A program made the translations under genes and the position numbers. From contig JACKPW010000002.1 of the NCBI GenBank assembly GCA_024233215.1, forward strand, positions 310,001 to 374,000: a DNA stretch of 64,000 nucleotides. The letters run 5' to 3'. Each line of letters opens with the position of its first letter. The first letter of the stretch is position 1. The notes beneath the pieces are model-generated. The model saw only the letters and a program-made list of their open reading frames with translations, was not told the DNA's origin and made no database searches. Source of the DNA: Verrucomicrobiales bacterium (GTDB taxonomy: Bacteria > Verrucomicrobiota > Verrucomicrobiia > Limisphaerales > J093). Shown piece by piece: positions 29,001 to 36,202 of this stretch.

Positions 29001-29674
29001 GCCTTTCCCGGCTGCTGCCCGATGGCCGTGTTGAAATTGGTTTCAACCCTCCCTCGGGCTACTACAACTGCCTGGGGATTCAGAAGGACGGCGCAATCCT
29101 CACTTGGGGGACCAGCACCAATGCCACAGGTGAAGTCTGTCGGCAGATAGGCCGTCTCCTCAACCCCGACGCTGCCACGGAGAGCCTCGAGTACATCCAG
29201 AACACGCTGACATGGATGCGCGGAGGAGGAGGCCCGGAGGTCTGGCGGACCACGTTCGAGTATTCCTCCGACGGAACGGAATGGACACTCCTGGGGGGCG
29301 GAACACGCATCGCGGGAGGGTGGCAGCTTGCCAGTTCGCCCCGACTGGAATCGGGAACGGTCCGCGCCCGTGGTTATGCCGTCGGCGGCGACGGAAACGC
29401 CTCCACGTGGTTCGTGGAAACGCTGCTGCCGTTGGGGGAATCCGTGACACCGCAAATCCTGATGAGTGAAAGGAGCCCGCGCTTCACCGAGGCTGGCTTT
29501 GGCTTCGACCTGACCGGCACCCCGGGGGACACCGTGGTGGTTGAGGTGTCGCTGGACCTGCTCGAATGGGCGGAAATCGGGACCGTGACATTGGGCAACG
29601 AGCCGGTGCCCGTCACCGATCCCGAAGCCGGTCTTGCGGGCCAGCGGTTCTACCGGGTGCGGCAGATGCCTTGA
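26096..29674 (+). CDS. Large secreted delta-60/Ig-like protein with two seven-repeat blocks
   Basis: 1192 aa starting at ATG 26096, 40 bp after the giant gene. The signal peptide (MNALSRLQSVTRTAILATSV, then LLAAAALWRPAA) is followed by a linker and two blocks of seven delta-60 repeats (about 26325-27350 and 28170-29160). Each is capped by a canonical PEVWR module (SGPEVWRTTVFEHS type near 27415; GGPEVWRTTFEYSSDGTEW near 29235), with two Ig-like domains between them. The C-terminus PQILMSERSPRFTEAG to QRFYRVRQMP is nearly the same as that of the first broken gene at DNA level. Block 1, its cap and its Ig pair correspond to the second half of the duplicated unit of the preceding gene. Probably secreted; function unknown. 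Confidence 0.8.
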   Translation: MNALSRLQSVTRTAILATSVLLAAAALWRPAADTPPQNDPLTLAELADPSPHSGAWRKPSGRTITDTPAEENQVILDATFNPGSDGAIHAVAPQADGRLLVGGAFYRLGGLQPLNCARLLSDGTGDPGFDPRVYSGAWGEGLLAFVCQPDGRTIAAGEFTRVGNVSHSNLAAFSSDGVLEMGAFSSLPNAPVNSALQLSDGSLLIGGAFSRLGDVKQGGLARFLSDGTLDPDFHPGSGEVYAIAVDDEGRILVGGTFSSLGGQPRSSIGRLLPDGTLDEQFVPGLGSDVFSILVQADGRILVGGGFETPGRDGRTGVTRLNPDGTVDPTVLVGTDGTVYALALQASGKVIVAGEFTELGGLPRSNLGRLLPDGTVDPRFVPEANDTVYVVTVQPSGDVIVGGEFTQLHGVRRERLGRLLAAEPVESSLLHEPNRLVWLREGSGPEVWRTVFEHSVDREHWNTLGQGVRIPGGWQWEGDSIPKENEGWVRARGYVPGGQTGTSSWYVQDSSGTPYLLADPHSRTNDLGASAMLEVVAQGSQPLRYQWYRDGEPLDDDDHVSGSDGNVLRFRDLTGIQDGVYTVTVSNGWGTITSQPAVLTVNDPLILTEPDDHAPAIGESITLSVEATSSVPPLSHQWWKDGEPIPGAVEASLELTDVQPEDAGRYWVVVSCPVGATSSSIAELDINGALPDPDFRFCLTSDRNSPEVLAFAAEPDGAVLVAGYFHAVAGLPYTNVVRFLPDNTVDPSFTPVPGSPYLPVNMLAVQPDRRILIGERFHFARYFPDGALDGSFAIDTERIVEGFGLQPDGRMVVSAYLPRDVVRWLPDGSVEPGFTPECDGVIWTLVLQPDGKIVVGGGFSTLAGSPRDNVGRLNPDGTLDEPFNPDVGNYPGSIVHTLALQPDGKILVGGMFGQVGGTSIGNLVRLFPDGSLDSEFKPQAGQSPWSLLLQANGKILVGGVTQIDGHVRNGLSRLLPDGRVEIGFNPPSGYYNCLGIQKDGAILTWGTSTNATGEVCRQIGRLLNPDAATESLEYIQNTLTWMRGGGGPEVWRTTFEYSSDGTEWTLLGGGTRIAGGWQLASSPRLESGTVRARGYAVGGDGNASTWFVETLLPLGESVTPQILMSERSPRFTEAGFGFDLTGTPGDTVVVEVSLDLLEWAEIGTVTLGNEPVPVTDPEAGLAGQRFYRVRQMP

Positions 29675-29788
29675 GTTGCGGGAAGAAAGAACCGGCCGAC
29701 CAACTGGCCTGGAACTTGGGCGGTGGGAACCTGTCTCTCGTGGGCGAGCGGTTCCCTGGCGGAAGCCGGTCCTGCGAGGAGTTCCAGC

Positions 29789-32266
29789 TCATTCCAGGGC
29801 TGCCAGGCCGGTCGACCAGTCGAAGGTCAGGATCCGATCCCCCACCACGAACTGCCATCGGTCCTGCCCGGTTCGGGCGGTAATCACCTTGGGAAGCTGG
29901 TCCGCCGGGCACCACGTGAGGGCCACGGCATTTCGCCAGGCGATGCCGCGGTGTTCCACCCGCACCGTGAACATCGTCTCCTCCTTCCCACCGTCCCGGT
30001 CTTCGATGCCCAGGTTCCCGGCCGAAATCTCCCGCCCGGTTGCTCCCATCAATGGCTCCAGGCGCAGGGTGGACTTCCTCCCACGCATCACAAACGCGTT
30101 GCCGTCGCGCGAGGCTTCGCGGGCTTCCGGATGGAACCGCAATTCCAGGTTCCGGGGCCGATCCAACTCGACGTCGTCGCAGACCAGCAGGACATCGGGC
30201 TTCACGAAGAACAGGTGCCGTACGAAACGGCGAAGGCCGCAATCCGCCGGGTAGGCCTCGGTGGCATCGCCGGTGATCCGGTCCAACCCGGGCGTGGATT
30301 CCGCCTGCAGGATCCTCGGCGCGGCATGGGCGGCCAGGGCCTTGTTTCCCTGGAACCACTGCGCACCCTCCCCGACCTGGCCCTCGCCATCGACCCGCAG
30401 GGTGTTGTGTTGACCCGTCCACTTCCAGCGATACCCATCGTCGCGGATCAACCATTCCCCGGCACCAAACAGCACGAAGTGATTCGCGTCGGGATGCACG
30501 TGACCGCCTCCCGGGTCCCGGCGGAACTCGCGGATGGCCTGGTGACCGATGAACGGGCCGCACTTGAAGACCAGCAGCGATTCGTCTCCGGTCCAATCCG
30601 TCCGCGCCGACACGATCCCCATGTCGTCGAAGTGGCGCAGGGTCGGAAGCGAAGTCGGGGGCACCGCCGGGACACCCGGATCGAACCACAACAGGTTCAA
30701 CCATGGAGCGCAGGGCGCCGTCACGTCGGCCTGATCCACCTCGCCGGCAAGCCACTGGGCGTGTCCGTCCTGGAATTCCCGGGCCAGACCGCGCAGCAGG
30801 TAATCCGGCCCATACCAATGCCCGCGCGGACAATCGGCGAGATCCACGATGCAGTCGTTGCGACTCCACGCATGGCGCGGCAGCGCAAGATACTGGGCGT
30901 AACGGGCGGTGTTCCGCCACCAGTCCTGGTCGTGGAGGTTCACCCCCAGACGGTCGCGGGCGAGGTCCATGAACTTCAGCATGTATTCCACGCCGTATTC
31001 CCAATAGCCCACGCCTTCATGGCTCGCCCCGTCGGCACCGAGCGCGTTCATCGTCTGCTCGAACTTGGCGAGCGACAGCCCGATCCACATCCCGGCGTCC
31101 TCGACTTCATCGAACAACGCAAATCCCGCGGCGGCCATCCCGGTGAGGTTCACCCAGAGATGGTTCTGGAGATAGGATTGGTGCCACCACGCCCGGCCGG
31201 TTGCCGCCGCCTCGAACATCGCCGACGTGCGCCGCACCAGGGTCTCCCGAATGGTCCGGCGCGCGTCCTCCCCCAAATCCGCGTGGCACCAGTCATACAC
31301 GATCGCGAGCCCGAACAGTTGGTGTCCCGTGGCCAGGTCCATGCCGTCGATCCGCCCGAGGCCCCACGTGGGATAGCCACACGAAGCGAGGGCCCAGGCG
31401 CGCGCGGCCTCGAGATACCGGGCTTCCCCGGTCAACACCCAGGCCATTGCCAGGAGGGGCATCGTGTTGCCGACGTCCCGTTGCCAGAGTTGCTCGTCTC
31501 CGCTGTAGCTGTCCTCCCGCCGGTAGGGCGGTGGCCCTCTTCTTGCCGCCCGATCCGCCAGGGGTTGCAGCTCCGCCCACAACGAGGCGTGGGTGTTCCG
31601 GAGCGCCTGGTGCAGCGCCGCGATCCGCGAAGCATCCAGACAAAGGCGGGGATGCATCCCGCGAACGGCCTGGAGTCCGGGGGGCAGCGGGTTGAGTCGA
31701 TACTGTTCCAGAATACTCAACCGTTCGATGGGGCGGACCGTGATCTGCTCGAGTCGGGCGTCGATTTCGGCGGGTTCGCGGGTGCCCTTCTCCAGCGCCA
31801 GCCAGAACCGCTGCGTTGCTCCGGGAGCCTCAAACTCGACCGATAACTCCTGCCACGTTCCCAGACGCGAGGTGTCGTAGGGACCGGTGTGTACCTGGCC
31901 CGGATTGAGATCCGGTGTGGCGGCGACGAATTCGCACTTCAGGTAGGGGGCCGGCGTGCCGGGCCCGAGTTGATCGACGCGCACCCATGCCGCCAGCCGG
32001 TACAGCCGCCCCGGCGCCATGGGACGTTGCTCCGAGAGCGCGTAGTTCCATCCTTCGGCGATCCGGCCATGAACCCGGAGGCTGCCCGGGCTGCCCGCCC
32101 GTTCCGCCGGCTCTCGTGATACCCGGACCGTGTCCGCCCGCGGCCGCCAGCCGTTCGCGTCGGCCGCAAACCGCCAGGCGTGAGTGATCCCCTCTGCCGC
32201 TGCACCGGAGAGGGCCCACCCCAGGCTGATCGCCAAGGGCAGGCAGTTTCGGGCCGCTGAACTCAT
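29789..32266 (-). CDS. Heparinase II/III-family polysaccharide lyase-like protein
   Basis: 825 aa with a signal peptide (MSSAARNCLPLAISLGWALS, cleavage near GAAAEG). Residues about 28-180 resemble a jelly-roll carbohydrate-binding domain. Residues about 200-480 are the alpha/alpha toroid: HPRLCLDASRIAALHQAL, MPLLAMAWVLTGEARYL, SYLQNHLWVNLTGMAAAG and GYWEYGVEYMLKFMDLA, holding likely His and Tyr catalytic residues. A C-terminal beta-sandwich carries GGGHVHPDANHFVLFGAGEW and QHNTLRVDGEGQ, hallmark heparinase II/III motifs. The family cleaves uronic-acid polysaccharides such as heparin, alginate or ulvan-type glycans by beta-elimination; the substrate cannot be told from sequence. Its start lies 16 bp after the stop of the X-Pro peptidase gene, so the two form an operon. 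Confidence 0.85.
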   Translation of the reverse strand: MSSAARNCLPLAISLGWALSGAAAEGITHAWRFAADANGWRPRADTVRVSREPAERAGSPGSLRVHGRIAEGWNYALSEQRPMAPGRLYRLAAWVRVDQLGPGTPAPYLKCEFVAATPDLNPGQVHTGPYDTSRLGTWQELSVEFEAPGATQRFWLALEKGTREPAEIDARLEQITVRPIERLSILEQYRLNPLPPGLQAVRGMHPRLCLDASRIAALHQALRNTHASLWAELQPLADRAARRGPPPYRREDSYSGDEQLWQRDVGNTMPLLAMAWVLTGEARYLEAARAWALASCGYPTWGLGRIDGMDLATGHQLFGLAIVYDWCHADLGEDARRTIRETLVRRTSAMFEAAATGRAWWHQSYLQNHLWVNLTGMAAAGFALFDEVEDAGMWIGLSLAKFEQTMNALGADGASHEGVGYWEYGVEYMLKFMDLARDRLGVNLHDQDWWRNTARYAQYLALPRHAWSRNDCIVDLADCPRGHWYGPDYLLRGLAREFQDGHAQWLAGEVDQADVTAPCAPWLNLLWFDPGVPAVPPTSLPTLRHFDDMGIVSARTDWTGDESLLVFKCGPFIGHQAIREFRRDPGGGHVHPDANHFVLFGAGEWLIRDDGYRWKWTGQHNTLRVDGEGQVGEGAQWFQGNKALAAHAAPRILQAESTPGLDRITGDATEAYPADCGLRRFVRHLFFVKPDVLLVCDDVELDRPRNLELRFHPEAREASRDGNAFVMRGRKSTLRLEPLMGATGREISAGNLGIEDRDGGKEETMFTVRVEHRGIAWRNAVALTWCPADQLPKVITARTGQDRWQFVVGDRILTFDWSTGLAALE

Positions 32267-32282
32267 CGGCGACGCTCCCGGA

Positions 32283-34238
32283 TCAGCGAGCCCCGACCTC
32301 GGCTACGGAGGCGCCGAAAGCCCTTTCCAGCGAAGCGGCGCCTCCCACCACGGGGAGCGTAAGCGAGGTGGTGTCCAGGTCGACCGTCAACCGGGTGCCG
32401 GGCGTCGGCCACAGCGTGAAGTCCCGGTCGCTGGAGAAGATCATCAGACCGATCTGCCGGCCCTTCGGGATGATCTGATCGTCCGGTTGCAGGTTGAAGG
32501 CAAGCTCGTAGAACTGGCCGGGCACCAGCGGCTCACCATGACGCAGGTCGTGGTGGTTCTGGGGATCCGCCCAGCCCCGGGTGATGATGTTGTCGGTGAT
32601 GGTGGCCCGGCGTGACGTGTTCCAGGGCAGCGCAACCAGCCAGACGGACAGGTTGGCAGCGGGCTTGCTGCTGGCGAGCCGGATGTGCAGCCGGGCCGTG
32701 CCCGACAGGTGAACCGACTCGGTGAGTTCGGGAGTCACGAACATCAACCGGTGCTCGGTCCATTCGGCCTGCGCCAGGGTGGTGCCGCTGAAGGAGAAGT
32801 TGTCGACCAGCGTTTCGGTTCCCTGTCCCGGTTGGCGTGCCAGACTCAGGCGGCCGAACTCCGGGCTGCCGCCGATCAGGTGCAGGGGTACCGGTTGCGC
32901 GTCCGGATTCGGGTAGTCGACGTAGGGAGTCGGGTGGGACCGATCATCGTCTTCCCGGACAATCCAGGCCGCGGGCCCTTCCTCCGCGCCGTTGGGAACT
33001 CCATGCAGGAACCGGGCGAACCACCGGTTCATCATGTCGTCCGGCGGTCCTCCCCCGTGTCCTCCCTGATGCCAGTAGATGCGCGCCGTCAGCCCCTTCG
33101 CGCGGGCGGCCTGATAGATCCGGTTGGCATGTTCCGGAACCACGTTCCAGTCGTTCAGCCCGTGGGCCAGCAACATCGCCGCCTTCATCGGGCCCATGTC
33201 ATTCAGGTAATCCCGGGCCGCCCAGAAGTCGTTGTAGTCGCCGGTGACGCGATCCTGCCCCGCGGCCATTTCCTGGTCCCGGATGGTGGTGTTCGCAAAC
33301 TCGCGGAACTCCTCGGGCCCGCTGTGAATGTAGTCGTAGAGATAATCCACATCCTCCCCCAGATAGCCGTAGGGATGCCGGACCAGGCCGTTCGACCGGT
33401 AGTAGTGGTAGTAGGAGGTGTTGGGGGCGATGGGGATGACCACCTCGAGTCCGTCCACTCCCGTGGTGGCGGCTGCCAGTGTCAGGGTCCCGTTGTAGGA
33501 GGTGCCCGTCATGCCCACCTTGCCGGTGCACCAGTCGGCCTGGACGGTTTCGTTGCCGTCCGGCGTGGTGTATCCTGCCGCCCGACCGTTCAGCCAGTCG
33601 ATCACCGCCTTGGGCGCCAGCGATTCATTGTCGTCACCAACCGTCGGAACCCCCTGCGAAAGGCCGGTGCCGGGCGAGGAGGAATGGACCACGGCGTAAC
33701 CCTGGGGCACCCATTCCTTCACGTGGGATTCAGAGATGATCGGGCGGGTGCCGCGCCGTTCGACGGGGGCAAAGTGCCGGCGGGGCGGGGGTGTGGCACC
33801 GAGTTCGTGGCGCACATTCCAGAAGTATTCCCGCTCCGTCGTGCCGGTGCCCGCGAAGTAGGGGCTGGAGACGTAGATGACCGGGAGCTTGATGCCGGCG
33901 GTCTCCGCCGCGCGCGGGCGCGTGACATCCACATGCATCCGGTCCGGCCGACCATCCTGATCGGAGTCAAACGTCGTTTCCACCCAGAGATCATGACGGA
34001 TCCAACCGGCCGGATCCTCGAACTCCGGGATCACCTGGGTCTGGCCCTCCTTGATCAAGGGCACGGTCAACCCTTCCGCCTCCACGACTCTCGCCGTTCC
34101 GAGCGGGAGGAGTAGAACGGCGCAGGCCAGCACGTTGCGCGGGTAACCACGGAAGACACGAAGAGTCCTTTGTGAGATCACGATCGGAGTGTCCCCGGCC
34201 GGATCATTTCTGTCAGCCTCTTTCAGTCCCTCTGACAA
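32283..34238 (-). CDS. X-Pro dipeptidyl-peptidase (S15 family), exported
   Basis: A serine peptidase of the PepX/S15 type that removes X-Pro dipeptides from N-termini. Visible are the catalytic serine in GMTGTSYNGTL, the acid in AHGLNDWNVVPEHA and the histidine in HQGGHGG, in the correct order within the alpha/beta-hydrolase domain. A C-terminal jelly-roll of the CocE/PepX type includes SGTARLHIRLASSKPAANL and TRGWADPQNH. 651 aa from the first ATG. The N-terminus is doubtful: residues 22-33 (SQRTLRVFRGYP) come from a dispersed spacer repeat, and the signal-peptide core (VLACAVLLLPLGTARVVEA) starts right after it, so a later non-ATG start is possible. First gene of an operon with the heparinase-like gene. 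Confidence 0.85.
   Translation of the reverse strand: MSEGLKEADRNDPAGDTPIVISQRTLRVFRGYPRNVLACAVLLLPLGTARVVEAEGLTVPLIKEGQTQVIPEFEDPAGWIRHDLWVETTFDSDQDGRPDRMHVDVTRPRAAETAGIKLPVIYVSSPYFAGTGTTEREYFWNVRHELGATPPPRRHFAPVERRGTRPIISESHVKEWVPQGYAVVHSSSPGTGLSQGVPTVGDDNESLAPKAVIDWLNGRAAGYTTPDGNETVQADWCTGKVGMTGTSYNGTLTLAAATTGVDGLEVVIPIAPNTSYYHYYRSNGLVRHPYGYLGEDVDYLYDYIHSGPEEFREFANTTIRDQEMAAGQDRVTGDYNDFWAARDYLNDMGPMKAAMLLAHGLNDWNVVPEHANRIYQAARAKGLTARIYWHQGGHGGGPPDDMMNRWFARFLHGVPNGAEEGPAAWIVREDDDRSHPTPYVDYPNPDAQPVPLHLIGGSPEFGRLSLARQPGQGTETLVDNFSFSGTTLAQAEWTEHRLMFVTPELTESVHLSGTARLHIRLASSKPAANLSVWLVALPWNTSRRATITDNIITRGWADPQNHHDLRHGEPLVPGQFYELAFNLQPDDQIIPKGRQIGLMIFSSDRDFTLWPTPGTRLTVDLDTTSLTLPVVGGAASLERAFGASVAEVGAR
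34145..34163. repeat. Dispersed AACCACG(G)AAGACACGAAG spacer repeat
   Basis: AACCACGGAAGACACGAAG lies inside the annotated 5' end of the X-Pro peptidase gene. Related sequences occur at 55071-55090 and 61380-61408. Such ACGAA-periodic sequences are not expected in a conserved coding start. Confidence 0.5.
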
Positions 34239-34288
34239 AGTCAGCGCAAGTCGTTGGTTCCTAGCGCAGATATCGGATCTGCTGTATC

Positions 34289-34305
34289 GCCGAATTCAAT
34301 TCGGC
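34289..34305. promoter_or_regulatory. Perfect 17-bp palindrome in divergent promoter region
   Basis: GCCGAATT-C-AATTCGGC is a perfect inverted repeat between the divergent X-Pro peptidase and REC-PAS-phosphatase genes. Two more small hairpins flank it: GCAGAT/ATCTGC around 34266-34282 and GCGGATT/AATCCGC around 34330-34348. It could be an operator for either gene, or part of a repetitive spacer element. Confidence 0.4.
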
Positions 34306-34473
34306 AGACCGTCCGAATCTCCAAACGCTTGCGGATTGAGAAATCCGCGATGCAGCAGATTTGGAAATTGGCGCCACGACTTTGTCACTGGCCCCGCGCC
34401 GGGGGTCGGCGGGGCTCGATTTCGACTGGCCCCGGCGCCGACGCCGGCTAAACTGTTGGTTCCGGTTACAGCC

Positions 34474-36018
34474 ATGAACGACCACACCAACAAGCGCCAA
34501 CTCCGGGCCCTGATCATCGAGGACTCGGAGTTCGATGCCGTCATCCTGGCGGGTCACCTGCAGAAGGAGGGTTACGAGGTTACTTGGGAACGGGTCGAGA
34601 CGGCCGCTGATCTGGAGACGGCGCTTCGTGAGCGGAGTTGGGACATCGTTTTCTCCGATCATCAGATGCCCGAGTTCAACGCGGATGAGGCGTTGAAGGT
34701 GGTGCAGCGCGCCGGGGTGGATCTGCCCTTCATCGTGGTCTCCGGGGGCATTGGAGAGGACAAGGCGGTGGATCTGATGAAGGCCGGGGCGCACGACTTC
34801 GTGTTCAAGGGCGGCCTGATCCGGCTGCCGCCGGCGGTGGACCGGGAACTGCGTGAGGCCCGCACCCGTGCGGCCCATCGTGCGGCGGAACAGTTGTTGC
34901 GGGAAAACGAAAAGCGGCTCCGGTTGCTCTGGGAGAAGTCGCCGGACGCGATTCTCATGATGGACGAGAATGGCGCCATCGCGTTCGTGAATCCCGCCGC
35001 CGAGGAGGTGCTGGGCGGCAGCGCCACGCAGTTGGCCACCTTGAACGCGGCACAGTTGCTGGCGGATCCCACGGGGGAGGACGGCGGTCCCGCCCGGTTG
35101 CCGTGGCAGGACCGGGAGGTGGTCGAGAGTGGCGAAGTCCAGGAGATCCGCGGCCAGCGATGCGACGGCAGTCCGCTGGTGATGGAGGCCGGCTTCAGCC
35201 GGCTGGAGTTCGAGGGCCGGACGTGGTTTGTGGCCTTCATCCGCGACATCACGAAACGGCGCCAGGCGGAGGATGCGCTGGCGGCGCGTGATCGCGAGTT
35301 CGCCATGGCCCGCACCATCCAGCAACGGCTCTATCCGCAACGCCCGCCCCGGCTGCCGGGGTTTGATCTCGCGGGAACCACCCAGCCCGCGGACGAGACC
35401 GGCGGGGACTACTTCGATTACCTGGACATGGACGAGGACGACGTCGGCCTGGTCGTGGGGGACGTCAGCGGTCACGGCATGGGGCCGGCGTTGATCATGG
35501 CCGAGACCCGGGCGTATCTGCGGGTGGTGGCGATCAACCGTCGCGATGCCGGCCAGGTGCTCACGCGGGCCAACCAGGCCCTCGCGGACGATCTCGAGGG
35601 CTCCGACCGCTTTGTCACCTGCACCCTCATCCGGTTGACCCCTTCCGATGGCAGCCTGGCCTATGCGAATGCCGGGCACGTCGCCGGGTTGGTGCTCTCC
35701 GCGACGGGCGAACTGAAGGCACGCTTCAAGCGCCGCGGTCCCCCGCTCGGGTTGTTCCCCGAGACGGACTATGCCGAGCATCCCGGCGACAAGCTGGAGT
35801 CCGGCGACCTGCTGGTGCTGTTGACCGATGGTTTCGAGGAGGCGGAACGGGCGGACGGGGAGCGCTTCGGGCTGGAGCGTGTGGTGCAGGTGTTGCGGGC
35901 GAATCGCCAGCGTCCCGCCAAAGAGATCATCGAAGCCCTCGGGACGGCGGTGCACGCCTTTCAGGACGGTCATCCGCAGCAGGACGACCTGACCGTGGTG
36001 GTGCTGAAACGGCTTTGA
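34474..36018 (+). CDS. Response regulator with PAS domain and SpoIIE-type PP2C phosphatase
   Basis: Start taken at ATG 34474 (MNDHTNKRQLRALIIEDSE), where the receiver domain begins; the open frame continues upstream without similarity. 514 aa. Receiver domain, residues 1-125: acidic pair E15/D16, phospho-acceptor Asp near 62 in FSDHQMPEF, and Lys near 118 in DFVFKGG. PAS domain, about 150-265: RLLWEKSPDAILMMDENG, with PAC-like AFIRDITKRRQAEDAL. RsbU/SpoIIE phosphatase domain, about 290-514: ARTIQQRLYPQRPPRLPGFD, DETGGDYFDYL, GDVSGHGMGPALIMA, YANAGH, LLTDGFEEA and QQDDLTVVVL, with metal-binding aspartates conserved. Such proteins dephosphorylate an anti-sigma-factor antagonist and so control partner-switching stress responses; no such antagonist is nearby. 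A perfect terminator hairpin follows. Confidence 0.9.
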   Translation: MNDHTNKRQLRALIIEDSEFDAVILAGHLQKEGYEVTWERVETAADLETALRERSWDIVFSDHQMPEFNADEALKVVQRAGVDLPFIVVSGGIGEDKAVDLMKAGAHDFVFKGGLIRLPPAVDRELREARTRAAHRAAEQLLRENEKRLRLLWEKSPDAILMMDENGAIAFVNPAAEEVLGGSATQLATLNAAQLLADPTGEDGGPARLPWQDREVVESGEVQEIRGQRCDGSPLVMEAGFSRLEFEGRTWFVAFIRDITKRRQAEDALAARDREFAMARTIQQRLYPQRPPRLPGFDLAGTTQPADETGGDYFDYLDMDEDDVGLVVGDVSGHGMGPALIMAETRAYLRVVAINRRDAGQVLTRANQALADDLEGSDRFVTCTLIRLTPSDGSLAYANAGHVAGLVLSATGELKARFKRRGPPLGLFPETDYAEHPGDKLESGDLLVLLTDGFEEAERADGERFGLERVVQVLRANRQRPAKEIIEALGTAVHAFQDGHPQQDDLTVVVLKRL

Positions 36019-36032
36019 AGCGGGGCACGGAA

Positions 36033-36058
36033 AAGGGCCGGACGTGCGTCCGGCCCTT
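36033..36058 (+). terminator. Perfect 12-bp inverted repeat after phosphatase gene
   Basis: AAGGGCCGGACG-TG-CGTCCGGCCCTT is a perfect palindrome 14 bp after the stop at 36018, followed by TTTG. In an RNA a 4-nt or larger loop would form. The A-rich start and T-rich end fit an intrinsic terminator that may serve both orientations. Confidence 0.7.
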
Positions 36059-36109
36059 GGTTTGATTCGCGCGGATGGTACGCCCGCCACGCCGCGGCTG
36101 CGATCGGTC

Positions 36110-36189
36110 CCGTAGTGGCGGATTGGCATCCGCCGGGCCACTGCGTACACCCCTGAAGCGATCGGCGAACGCCAGTTCTGCCGCTACGG
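36110..36189. repeat. Pair of inverted REP-like palindromic elements
   Basis: CCGTAGTGGCGGATTGGCATC continuing to CCGCC (36110-36134) and GGCGAACGCCAGTTCTGCCG continuing to CTACGG (36164-36189) are related elements in opposite orientation. Each has a short internal hairpin (GGCGGAT/ATCCGCC; GCGAAC/GTTCTGC) and a CTACGG-type end. Similar sequences are found at 61420-61536. They lie just 3' of the aldolase gene. Confidence 0.5.
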
Positions 36190-36202
36190 CTTGCGGACCG
36201 GC

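Noticed and set aside
10417..29674. CRISPR array or simple tandem repeat explanation for the repetitive region
   Set aside because: Repeats are diverged at DNA level, codon-spaced and in open reading frames; there are no identical repeats with regular spacers.
29723..31846. 707-codon open frame on the plus strand
   Set aside because: Lies opposite the heparinase II/III-like gene, whose minus-strand reading has the conserved family motifs.
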